Shown: piece after piece, positions 1 to 6,230 of the stretch | Numbering within the stretch: position 1 is the first letter of the stretch | Layout of the letters: each line of letters opens with the position of its first letter | From: an uncultured Pseudomonadota bacterium | GTDB lineage: Bacteria > Bdellovibrionota_B > Oligoflexia > Oligoflexales > Bog-1112 | Assembly: GCA_937896265.1 (NCBI GenBank) | Contig: CALBMD010000278.1 | Span: 1-10,514 of the forward strand | Length of the DNA: 10,514 nt | Direction of reading: 5' to 3' | Notes under the pieces: model-generated | What the model was told of the DNA's origin: nothing | Database searches by the model: none | Seen by the model: the letters and a program-made list of their open reading frames with translations, nothing else | Translations under genes and position numbers: made by a program

Positions 1-1
1 T

Positions 2-1108
2 GAGTCTTTAGGCGGGGGGGCTCACCCAGATTTTCAGTTTGACTCTGACTTTATTTGGGACGTTATTAAGGGAGAAAGACAATTAAAGATCGAGGGGTCA
101 AAAGACCTCAAAGCCTATATTGGCGAAGAATTGGATGCACCTCAGCTTTTATGGCAAGGAAAGCGAGACTACCGAGGGGGGCTAGATTGGGTTGTATCTA
201 ATCTCATTCATGTCTTTGCGCAAATCTTTTTTGACACCGAGGAGTACAGTTTTGGCTATATTTTAGCAAAAAAACTTAAAGTCAAAGGCGAGAATATCTT
301 CCTTGCGGGGGAGCTTGGGGCTAAGGTGTCAGCACTTAGAAGTCAAAGTGAGCGGCTTTTGGATCGTTTTGGTGGCAAGTTGCCAGAAAAGATTTTTATC
401 TTTTTTACTGGTAATGATCTTTGTGCTCAAAGTTTGGAGCGTATCACATCTGGGGAAGATTTTGGTGGACATCTAAGGCGAGGGCTTGAATTTATGCTCC
501 GCAACGGCAAGGCCCATCCCCGAGGTACTAGCGTTTATGTTGTGAGCTATTTGGGAGCAACTCAGCTATTGCTTGAACCAAGTATTCAAGAGAAAAAAGT
601 TTGGGCTTTTGGCCAAGAGGTGACCTGTAAGAAGCTGCGCGAACAAAGCTATTTGCCAGCAAACCCTCTTATGAGCCATAAGCATAGCGAAAGCGTCTAT
701 TTTAGCAACTACTTACCTCCTAACCCAGCGCAGCTTTGCCCAACCATCTTTTCGCTAGAGCAAATGGCACGTAATGAAATTGGCTTTTTCTCTCCTTTAG
801 ATGAGAAGGAAAGAAAAAAGGTAGTGGCAGTAAAAGTAGCTGAAATGATCAGCACTTTATCCAATCGAGTGCGTATTTATAGAAACCAAGCGCAAAAAGC
901 TGTTTCGGCAGTATCGCGTCTTAAAAAAAGTGTCTTTGCCGATAAGAACATAGAGTTTCAGCTCTTAACAGCTACTGAGAGCTTAGACTTGGTTGGTGAG
1001 GATTTAGCTTGTAATTGCTTTGATTTGTCTCTTGCTGGACAGCTTAAAATTGCTAAAGCCTTGTATGCTGAGATGGAATCTTTAGCGGCAAAAGCTTCGA
1101 CACGGTAA
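2..1108 (+). CDS. SGNH/GDSL hydrolase-like protein, phospholipase-B-like, 5' end outside window
   Basis: The frame is open from base 2, so this is the 3' part of a longer gene (368 codons visible) and the TTG at 131 is unlikely to be the true start. The pattern matches the SGNH family, especially its phospholipase-B/acyloxyacyl-hydrolase-like branch. There is a YRGGLDW segment near 161-190, a GAKVSALRSQ block II near 317, and a hydrophobic strand ending in FTGNDLC, with the block III GND at 410-418. Near the C-terminus a block-V-like stretch ends in LSLAGQLKIAKAL. Known family role: Ser-His hydrolysis of lipid or carbohydrate esters. Oddities: where block V normally reads D-x-x-H, this protein reads NCFD (1013-1024), and the first visible codons, ESLGGG, could be a GDSL-like block I with Glu for Asp. 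It may therefore be a pseudo-enzyme. Location is unknown because the N-terminus is missing. It is convergent with the Zorya-like operon, with 17 bp between stop codons. Confidence 0.65.
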   Translation, partial: ESLGGGAHPDFQFDSDFIWDVIKGERQLKIEGSKDLKAYIGEELDAPQLLWQGKRDYRGGLDWVVSNLIHVFAQIFFDTEEYSFGYILAKKLKVKGENIFLAGELGAKVSALRSQSERLLDRFGGKLPEKIFIFFTGNDLCAQSLERITSGEDFGGHLRRGLEFMLRNGKAHPRGTSVYVVSYLGATQLLLEPSIQEKKVWAFGQEVTCKKLREQSYLPANPLMSHKHSESVYFSNYLPPNPAQLCPTIFSLEQMARNEIGFFSPLDEKERKKVVAVKVAEMISTLSNRVRIYRNQAQKAVSAVSRLKKSVFADKNIEFQLLTATESLDLVGEDLACNCFDLSLAGQLKIAKALYAEMESLAAKASTR

Positions 1109-1126
1109 AAACCATTGCAAGTTTTT
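1107..1126. terminator. Weak AT-rich inverted repeat between convergent stop codons
   Basis: AAAAAC at 1107-1112 pairs with GTTTTT at 1121-1126 around an 8-nt loop. It fills the gap between two convergent genes and touches both stop codons. Its symmetry and its A and T runs on both sides would suit a small bidirectional terminator. The stem has only one G-C pair, so function is doubtful. Confidence 0.2.
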
Positions 1127-1656
1127 CAACGCTGAGAATTTATCCAATACTTGGCATCTTCTTGCCATAGCCCTTTTGCCGAAAAGTAATGCTGCTGGAT
1201 GTGATCAGCCCCTAAATATAAATCATTGCGAGGATAGGAAGTTTGATACAGAAATGGTCGCATAGAATTTGTCTTTTTCCAGAATCGGCAGCGTCCAAGA
1301 TGACTCCAGTCAGCAGCTAGTACACCTTTAAGAGCTAGTAGCAAAACGCCATGATTATCTTCAACTTTTAGCGATTTTTGTAGAGTTCCAAATTGATAGG
1401 GTTTCACACTGCGTTTGCTCGCTAGTTGTGTCAGCTTTGTGCCTAGAACCAGCCAAGATTCTGTGATGGCTCCTTGCTCTAAGTAATTTTGCCAAAAAGC
1501 GATGCGGTACTTGCCGGCTGCATCGATGCGCGCTTCTTGCAACAAGTCAAAAAATAAGGAAATATTTTCGGCTGAGCTAAGAAAGCCTTGGCAAATTCTG
1601 GGAATCTCTCCCAAGCTTTGTTTTAACCGCGGTAATGCAGTGGTTGGTAGAATCAA
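1126..1656 (-). CDS. Small ZorC-like protein (EH_signature-type C-terminal domain), tentative
   Basis: 176 aa, third gene of the zorA-zorB operon. The TTG start overlaps the zorB stop (TTGA), with AGGA eight bases upstream; an in-frame TAG two codons earlier rules out a longer product. The pattern resembles what I recall of the EH_signature domain of ZorC. It has R51, F54-W55 and Y58, then VLG at 70-72, a hydrophobic strand (VLLLALKGVL, 104-113), an ADWSHLG turn at 115-121, a PFLYQTSY segment, His152/His156 and a final W164 and W171. ZorC is a DNA-binding cytoplasmic partner that works with the ZorAB motor in anti-phage defence. Oddities: it is far shorter than usual ZorC (roughly 500 aa), keeping about 45 residues before the domain, and the expected Glu of the signature appears as Asp117. 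Gene position supports the call as much as the sequence does; it could instead be an unrelated small partner. Confidence 0.5.
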   Translation of the reverse strand: MILPTTALPRLKQSLGEIPRICQGFLSSAENISLFFDLLQEARIDAAGKYRIAFWQNYLEQGAITESWLVLGTKLTQLASKRSVKPYQFGTLQKSLKVEDNHGVLLLALKGVLAADWSHLGRCRFWKKTNSMRPFLYQTSYPRNDLYLGADHIQQHYFSAKGLWQEDAKYWINSQR

Positions 1657-2489
1657 AAGCTATTTCCTGATTTCGCTTTGTTTTGTTTTTGAAACGAAAA
1701 CATTTCAGACCCTTCAAAAGCATCGAGTGGTGAGTCCATAACAAAGCGAATATCGATACGGCGATTTTTTGGATCCGTAGTGTTGTCTGGGTTGAGGGGT
1801 CTTAAAAAGGAGTAACCGCTGGCAGCAAACAATGGTAGATTTTTTGAATTAGTAAGAGCGTCGAGGTTAGGGTCACAGCTTTTCATCAATCTAAGTACTG
1901 TTGTGGCTCTGGCAGCTGATAAAGCTAAGTTATCCTTATAGCCAGTTCTTACTGTTGTGGAATCGGTGTGGCCTTCAATCATGACTGTCTCGATACTGCC
2001 TCCTAGATCTTTTTTGCAATCATAGTGCATACTTGGATCTTTATGGCACCAGGCAATAGCGTCGCTTGCGTCAAGGTTTTCTGCCTTGCCATGCTTAGCA
2101 TAGCAAGGCAGTACCTGTGTTAGAGCTTGAGCAATCTTTGCTAGACTAGCGAGGTTTTCTTCGTTAGGTAATGCTTTTGCTGCCGGAAAACTAAGTGCAT
2201 TTTCACTTAAGCGTAAAATACCCTCACTTTCAAGCACCTCAACGGAGAGGCCCTGTTCTTTAAGCAAGCCTTCTAAGTCTTTTAAAATGTGATGTCTTGT
2301 GAGAGTTGGGCTTCTTAATTTTTGTTTAACCTCATCAAAAGAAGTTTGTTCGTACTTCATTTGGAAGGAAAAAACGCCCAAGATAACTAAAAACATAAAG
2401 ATGATGCTAGACATCAAATCGTTGACTGAGATCCAAAAATTATGCTGGGGACCAGTAGGATCCTCAGGCCTGGGTTGAGCTCGACGCAT
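1653..2489 (-). CDS. zorB: ZorB-like motor protein, MotB/OmpA family
   Basis: 278 aa. A short cytoplasmic N-terminus leads into ISVNDLMSSIIFMFLVILGV, a single membrane helix (about 25-43) preceded by Asp24, the position that carries protons in MotB and ZorB. The C-terminal OmpA-like domain (about 165-252) has the IEGHTDS motif (171-177), an N-LALSAARA segment and NRRIDIRF (242-249), which bind peptidoglycan. Known role: together with ZorA it forms a proton-driven motor anchored in the cell wall, used by Zorya systems to sense phage infection. The start is supported by AGGGGGA about six bases upstream, and the gene begins 17 bp after the zorA stop. Oddity: about 35 residues with three cysteines (129, 148, 158) are inserted between the first helix and the GHTD strand of the OmpA fold. 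A non-defence Mot/Tol/Pal-like role is possible, but ND-L-M-x-x-I-x-F with GHTDS fits ZorB well. Confidence 0.82.
   Translation of the reverse strand: MRRAQPRPEDPTGPQHNFWISVNDLMSSIIFMFLVILGVFSFQMKYEQTSFDEVKQKLRSPTLTRHHILKDLEGLLKEQGLSVEVLESEGILRLSENALSFPAAKALPNEENLASLAKIAQALTQVLPCYAKHGKAENLDASDAIAWCHKDPSMHYDCKKDLGGSIETVMIEGHTDSTTVRTGYKDNLALSAARATTVLRLMKSCDPNLDALTNSKNLPLFAASGYSFLRPLNPDNTTDPKNRRIDIRFVMDSPLDAFEGSEMFSFQKQNKAKSGNSF
1654..1668 (-). promoter_or_regulatory. RBS and TTGA stop/start overlap deciding the start of the third operon gene
   Basis: On the minus strand AGGA (1668-1665) is followed after eight bases by TTG (1656-1654), whose last two bases are part of the zorB TGA stop (1655-1653). 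This arrangement points to translational coupling and supports the TTG start. Confidence 0.6.
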
Positions 2490-2506
2490 AGGTTCCCCCT
2501 TGCTCT

Positions 2507-4201
2507 TTAAACGCTGCCTTGGCCGTTGTCGTGTGCTTCAAGTCCTGTTACTCGGTGTATCATAGGTGCTGGTGAGCGGCGTAAGACTTCGCTGAGATCG
2601 CCAACAGCAGAGGCTAGGCTGACCATCCCCTTGCTCATATGCTTATCAAGCTCTGAGGTGAAATCTTTTACCTTATCGCTGTATAAATTTAAGTTTTGGC
2701 TTGTTTGGACAAAGGCGCGTTGTAAATTATCATCAATATCTTTGAACCTGCGATTATACTCGTCCATAAGTTTAACCATCTCGCGGTTGGTTCCTTCAAT
2801 ATGCTTGACGTTAACGGCTATGAATTTAGCAGCATCATTGCTTTCTTTTAAGGCATTTTGCGTTTCAATAGAGGCTGCTGAGATAGTCTTTGATGTTTGC
2901 AGCAGCGGAATAATGTATTCGCTTAGCTGTTGATGTGACTTTAGGACATGCTTTGATTGTGTAAGATTTGTGTTGGTAGCAACGACCCAAGCATCATTAG
3001 TTTTATTAACGTTTTGTGAGAACTGCTTCATGGTTTCAGCGAATTCTACACAAGGACGCTTTAATGATGCTTCCATCGATTTAGCGCTATTTTCAAGCAC
3101 TAAACTGAGGTCTTTAGTTGCTTCTTTAAAGCTGCTTTGCACAGCTTCAGTCGATTGGCGAAAATTGCTTTGAAACTGGTGTGTCAGCTCGTGTAGGTTC
3201 TTTTTGAAAAATTTAGCAGATTGATCAGAGATATCACCAAAGCTTTTGCCTGTTTTTTCGACAGCATCTTTCGTCAGATTTAGAGCTTGATTGATCTGTT
3301 TTAATGACTGGGCGATATTGACAATTTCAATACTAAGAGCTTCAGACATAGCGCTTTTAAATTCCCGCACTACATCTAACACAAGCTTTTCATTTGTTTC
3401 AGAACGGCTTTTTTGGATCTCTGTGAGAGTCTCAACAGCGCTCTTTAATTTATCGTCATGCATTTTGCTATAACCAAGCTGACGTTTGGAGATCTCTTCT
3501 AAGGAAATGGTGGCGATTAAAGGTGCTAGTGCATCGTTGAACCTGGCAACTTTTTGCACCAATGAATTAAGCATCGCTTTTTCTAGCCGTGTGAAAATGA
3601 TCGAAGAGGCTATGCCTACAATGGATGTCCAAAAAGCAAGCGAGGCGCCGCTTAAGAGTTGATTAAGAGCTGATTGAATGGCTAGCATATCACCGCCGGC
3701 TAAGCCGCCTCGCGCGAGAAAGATACCAAAAGAAAGGCCTGTAAAAGTTCCTAAAATACCAAAACCACATAATTGAGTTGGTACAGCGTCGTAAGTCTTT
3801 AGGTCTATATAAGGTTCAATGATGGTTTGGCTGGAAAAAAAGTCACGAGTTTCTCGTGGGCATTTAATTGCCTCGCCAAGAGTATCCTTGTTATCAGCTT
3901 CTGGAAAAATCAAGCTTTGATGAAAGTCTTGCCAAGCTCTTTTTAGCCGGTCAGCAGCTTCTAATTTGAGAGAAAATGAGCCAAAATCGCTGGCGAAGTG
4001 GTTAGTGCTGGTATAGCTTTTAAGGTAGTTTGTTGCTCCCAAGAGTTGGTTGGCAATACGGCTTGACTGCCATTTGAACGAGAGTAGCGATTGTAGAGCA
4101 TAGAAACCTGTCATGATGCACCACATCCACACAAAGGAGGGGTGAATGATGAACTCGGCTATTGTATCCATTGTTAGCGCAAAACTGACTCCGCTCCCCA
4201 T
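2507..4201 (-). CDS. zorA: ZorA-like motor channel protein, MotA/TolQ/ExbB family, with long helical tail
   Basis: 564 aa. An N-terminal membrane helix lies at about 21-41. After a soluble stretch come two more helices in the MotA/TolQ pattern: VPTQLCGFGILGTFTGLSFG (140-159) and SGASLAFWTSIVGIASSIIF (184-203). The GILGTFTGL and LAFWTSIVGI signatures are typical of ZorA. From about residue 235 to the end the protein is polar, alanine- and heptad-rich with no further membrane segment, as expected for the long intracellular tail that ZorA needs for defence. ZorA pentamers surround a ZorB dimer and turn with proton flow. The start is supported by GAGAGGG nine bases before the ATG. It is first in the operon with zorB and the small ZorC-like gene, facing away from the tRNA gene. 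Length falls within the range of known ZorA proteins (E. coli type I is longer, about 730). Confidence 0.8.
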   Translation of the reverse strand: MGSGVSFALTMDTIAEFIIHPSFVWMWCIMTGFYALQSLLSFKWQSSRIANQLLGATNYLKSYTSTNHFASDFGSFSLKLEAADRLKRAWQDFHQSLIFPEADNKDTLGEAIKCPRETRDFFSSQTIIEPYIDLKTYDAVPTQLCGFGILGTFTGLSFGIFLARGGLAGGDMLAIQSALNQLLSGASLAFWTSIVGIASSIIFTRLEKAMLNSLVQKVARFNDALAPLIATISLEEISKRQLGYSKMHDDKLKSAVETLTEIQKSRSETNEKLVLDVVREFKSAMSEALSIEIVNIAQSLKQINQALNLTKDAVEKTGKSFGDISDQSAKFFKKNLHELTHQFQSNFRQSTEAVQSSFKEATKDLSLVLENSAKSMEASLKRPCVEFAETMKQFSQNVNKTNDAWVVATNTNLTQSKHVLKSHQQLSEYIIPLLQTSKTISAASIETQNALKESNDAAKFIAVNVKHIEGTNREMVKLMDEYNRRFKDIDDNLQRAFVQTSQNLNLYSDKVKDFTSELDKHMSKGMVSLASAVGDLSEVLRRSPAPMIHRVTGLEAHDNGQGSV

Positions 4202-4283
4202 ATTGGCTACCCTCTCGCTTGGAATTTAATCTGCTCTTAAACTCTAAGCTAAATTGCTACTGTGAGATTTGGGTATGATTTTC

Positions 4284-4302
4284 CTAGGTTTCTTCCACCT
4301 AG
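4284..4302. promoter_or_regulatory. Palindrome upstream of zorA, possible operator
   Basis: CTAGGT and ACCTAG form a perfect inverted repeat around seven bases, about 85-100 bp before the zorA start. No T-run follows on either strand, so it is not a terminator. A dimeric regulator site for the Zorya-like operon is a possibility, but nothing in the window identifies the regulator. Confidence 0.25.
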
Positions 4303-4390
4303 ACACAAGGTTTGGGGTTTTGGTGAAAGGTTGTTTGGAAAGGGGAAAATGATTGGAAAACAGCAATCTTATCTTTGTTTCACTTAAGTA

Positions 4391-4420
4391 TTGGACAAAG
4401 CAATATTTTCATATTATGCT
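4391..4420 (+). promoter_or_regulatory. Likely promoter of tRNA-Leu
   Basis: TTGGAC (4391-4396) and TATGCT (4415-4420) are 18 bases apart and resemble sigma-70 -35 and -10 boxes. Transcription would begin near 4427 and give a leader of about 37 bases before the tRNA. The overlapping TATTAT (4412-4417) is an alternative -10, with a shorter 15-base spacer. Confidence 0.45.
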
Positions 4421-4463
4421 GTCCACCTACTTTTAGCTAGGAAGTTACTTCTAGTTATTTTGT

Positions 4464-4550
4464 GCCACCTTGGCGGAATTGGTAGACGTAGTGGACTCAA
4501 AATCCACCGTCCGCAAGGACATCCCGGTTCGAGTCCGGGAGGTGGTACCA
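4464..4550 (+). tRNA. tRNA-Leu, anticodon CAA
   Basis: 87 nt including an encoded CCA. The acceptor stem GCCACCT pairs with AGGTGGT, followed by discriminator A and CCA. The D-loop region contains GGAATTGGTAGAC. The anticodon stem GTGGA/TCCAC encloses the loop CTCAAAA with anticodon CAA (4498-4500), which reads UUG. A long variable arm with stem GTCC/GGAC and loop GCAA marks it as class II. The T arm is CCCGG-TTCGAGT-CCGGG. All stems pair fully, so it appears functional. It lies between the Zorya-like operon and the inverted repeat, and tRNA-Leu genes are frequent integration sites. Confidence 0.97.
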
Positions 4551-4624
4551 CCCATCTAAAATATCCTGACTTGATCATTCAACCGGGCAATAGACTGAGC
4601 GATGCAATTGCTATCCCCATCATA

Positions 4625-4654
4625 GATAGCTTCTAGCAAGATAGCTTCTAGCTA
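4625..4654. repeat. 15-bp tandem duplication at left edge of inverted repeat
   Basis: GATAGCTTCTAGCAA (4625-4639) is followed directly by GATAGCTTCTAGCTA (4640-4654), which differs only near the end. It abuts and slightly enters the left 99-bp arm. Confidence 0.8.
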
Positions 4655-4748
4655 GTTTGTAATAGCAGCCTGGCATAAGACGGTGTTCTGGGGAGCTGCG
4701 CGCTCCCCAAACCCCTGCGCCGGGGGAAGGTTCCCCCTAGGCCCCCTC
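4650..4748 (+). repeat. Left arm of 99-bp GC-rich inverted repeat
   Basis: The arm is the reverse complement of 4897-4995 at 97 of 99 positions; the differences are at 4730 and 4739. Within the arm there are local hairpins: GGGGAGC/GCTCCCC around TGCGC (4690-4708) and GGGGGA/TCCCCC (4722-4737). The high GC content contrasts with its AT-rich surroundings. This nested-hairpin build resembles dispersed palindromic repeats (REP- or MITE-like), but no family can be named from the sequence alone. Confidence 0.93.
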
Positions 4749-4896
4749 CTTATTAGATTTTTTAGATTTTAGATTTGAGTAAAGAATATAGACTGCATGC
4801 AGCTAAGCAGATTTAAGTGTCAACTTTCTTAAAACCTGCAGCCTTCTTTAGAATGTCATCTATCCGCCTATCTTTTTTTAGTTATTACTTAAAAAA

Positions 4897-4995
4897 GAGG
4901 GGGCCGAGGGGGAAACTTCCCCCGGCGCAGGGGTTTGGGGAGCGCGCAGCTCCCCAGAACACCGTCTTATGCCAGGCTGCTATTACAAACTAGCT
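4897..4995 (-). repeat. Right arm of 99-bp GC-rich inverted repeat
   Basis: Inverted copy of 4650-4748 with two mismatches, separated from it by 148 bp. It carries the same nested hairpins. Transcribed RNA could form a very stable long stem, and the DNA could extrude a cruciform. It lies about 80 bp beyond the stop codon of the RmuC-like gene and may limit read-through from that side. Confidence 0.93.
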
Positions 4996-5006
4996 ATTAC
5001 AAACTA
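4979..5006. repeat. 14-bp tandem duplication at right edge of inverted repeat
   Basis: GCTATTACAAACTA occurs twice in direct succession (4979-4992, 4993-5006; the first copy begins inside the arm), followed by another GCT. The left arm has only one copy of the matching sequence. Confidence 0.85.
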
Positions 5007-5074
5007 GCTGCGCAGTTTTCTCCCAAACCCGTTGCTAGAATTTAGATGCTTATGCCCAATAGAGACACTCCCTA

Positions 5075-6109
5075 TTAGTCGCTTAGGCTTTCTACTAAGG
5101 GCTGTAGACTGCGATGTTCAAGCTCAAGTTTTTTTAACAACAGTGTTTTTTTGCCCTTGTCCATCGGGGGGTTAAACACAGAAGCTTTCTCCACTGAGGC
5201 AACATCGGTAATAAATTCAGCTGGTAATAGGTCTTTTTGGCTAAGCAGCCCAAAAGTTTCATGGGCAAAGTAATGATCAACTTCTAATCGACGCTTAAGA
5301 ATATGAGCGCTTTTTCCAAGGTAGCTTATGACCTGGGCGCGTTCCTTTGGACTTAAACTTTCAGCAAACTCATACTCTTCAATGCGCTTTAGCGTCATAA
5401 TCACAGGCATAAGCGAGCTTGTACTCACCACGAAGACTTGGTAGTCAGAAAAGGGATAGTAAAAGCATTTGATGGCTTCTAGGCAGCTATCGGGAATAAC
5501 AAGAAAGACCTCACGGCGCACATTTTCTACATGAAGATATTTCTTAATGGCTTTAGCTTGCTCTTTTATATACGAGGGAAAGTTCGCTAAGTTATCATTA
5601 GCAGGTGATTTAGCATCAAAAATAACAAACTCGCCAGCAATGCGAATGACATTATCAGGGTCTTTGTCTGGAAAATCTTCGACATATTCAAGGCTTCTTT
5701 CTATACAAATCCCTTTGATAGCCACTTCAACAAGGCTTTCATGAGTCTGCCAAGTTTTCTTAAGAGCCAGGATATGCTCCTCACGTAGGCGCTCTTTTTC
5801 GGCTAAAAGCTTTTGCTCTTGTTCTTGATGGTAAGTAAGCAAGAGTCCAAGGTGACCAAGCTTTTCTTCAAAACTAATGCGACGTTGTTCCTCCACAGCG
5901 CGGTAAGCCTCAAGGCTTTTTTCTAATTCTTTTTGTGCTGACATCAGTAAGCGATTTTGCTCCTCAAGTGCATGATTACGCCGTTGATAGTCCAAGGCAG
6001 ACGGATCGCTTCTATGCCCTGAGCGTCTTAATAAAAGGAGAAGTGAGAGGCTAAAGATCCCAGCAGCAAAAATAAGAATACTCAAGGGATCAAAAATAAA
6101 GCTCGCCAT
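5075..6109 (-). CDS. Short membrane-anchored RmuC-like protein
   Basis: 344 aa. A hydrophobic helix at about 8-28 followed by RR is an N-terminal membrane anchor. Residues 40-120 are a charged, glutamine- and glutamate-rich coiled coil. The second half has the RmuC/PD-(D/E)xK pattern: DPDNVIR (150-156), then GEFVIFDAKSP (159-169) with candidate catalytic D152, D165 and K167, then a YIKEQAKAIKKYL helix. RmuC family proteins limit DNA inversions at repeats and are thought to be nucleases. It is shorter than E. coli RmuC (about 475 aa), mainly in the coiled-coil part. The start is supported by AAGGA six bases before the ATG. It lies 121 bp after hemW, beyond a predicted terminator, so it probably has its own promoter. 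A divergent RmuC relative with another substrate is possible. Confidence 0.68.
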   Translation of the reverse strand: MASFIFDPLSILIFAAGIFSLSLLLLLRRSGHRSDPSALDYQRRNHALEEQNRLLMSAQKELEKSLEAYRAVEEQRRISFEEKLGHLGLLLTYHQEQEQKLLAEKERLREEHILALKKTWQTHESLVEVAIKGICIERSLEYVEDFPDKDPDNVIRIAGEFVIFDAKSPANDNLANFPSYIKEQAKAIKKYLHVENVRREVFLVIPDSCLEAIKCFYYPFSDYQVFVVSTSSLMPVIMTLKRIEEYEFAESLSPKERAQVISYLGKSAHILKRRLEVDHYFAHETFGLLSQKDLLPAEFITDVASVEKASVFNPPMDKGKKTLLLKKLELEHRSLQPLVESLSD

Positions 6110-6159
6110 AGATGTCCTTTACGCGGATTGCTTGCCTATTAAGGTGGCAGAGCTTAACT

Positions 6160-6228
6160 AAAAAAGCAAGAAAGAGCCTGAGGAAATAAGCTTCGCAGCC
6201 GATGCTTCCTCGGAAAAGGGTCTCTTGC
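6160..6228 (-). terminator. Probable intrinsic terminator of uvrB-uvrC-hemW
   Basis: Read on the minus strand, GCAAGA (6228-6223) pairs with TCTTGC (6171-6166). Inside this is a second stem in which GAGGAAGC pairs with GCTT-TTCCTC, with a small bulge. The outer stem is followed at once by six T (6165-6160). It begins just after the hemW stop codon. Confidence 0.6.
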
Positions 6229-6230
6229 AA

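Larger units (their letters stand above)
4202..4463. other. Divergent intergenic region between zorA and tRNA-Leu
   Basis: No coding signal is seen here. From left to right it holds the zorA ribosome binding site, a 6-bp-stem palindrome (4284-4302), a stretch of 54 bases without C on the plus strand (4307-4360), and a likely promoter for the tRNA gene. The zorA promoter must lie here on the minus strand, but I could not pick a convincing -35/-10 pair for it. Confidence 0.6.
4551..5074. other. Gene-free intergenic region with a large inverted repeat
   Basis: No plausible gene is seen in 524 bp on either strand. It holds the tRNA 3' flank, a 15-bp tandem duplication, two 99-bp GC-rich arms in inverted orientation, a 148-bp AT-rich spacer and a 14-bp tandem duplication. 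The spacer (4749-4896) contains repeated TTAGATTT words near its left end and the 10-bp palindrome CTGCATGCAG at 4793-4802. No transposase fragment can be recognised. Confidence 0.7.

Noticed and set aside
131..133. TTG as start of the SGNH-like gene
   Set aside because: The frame is open back to base 2 and the upstream residues continue a plausible protein, so the true start lies outside the window.
2526..3473. Several plus-strand open frames of 60-135 codons opposite zorA
   Set aside because: They are antisense to a clear coding gene, show serine/leucine-rich shadow composition and lack start signals.
4391..4636. 81-codon plus-strand open frame spanning the tRNA region
   Set aside because: It runs through the tRNA-Leu gene and its promoter, and has no ribosome site or recognisable protein pattern.
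4650..4995. CRISPR array or insertion sequence
   Set aside because: There are only two inverted copies, no regular direct repeats with spacers, and no transposase reading frame in the spacer.
5058..5076. Hairpin AATAG/CTATT at the end of the RmuC-like gene as a terminator
   Set aside because: The stem has only five mostly A-T pairs, overlaps the stop codon and has no T-run.
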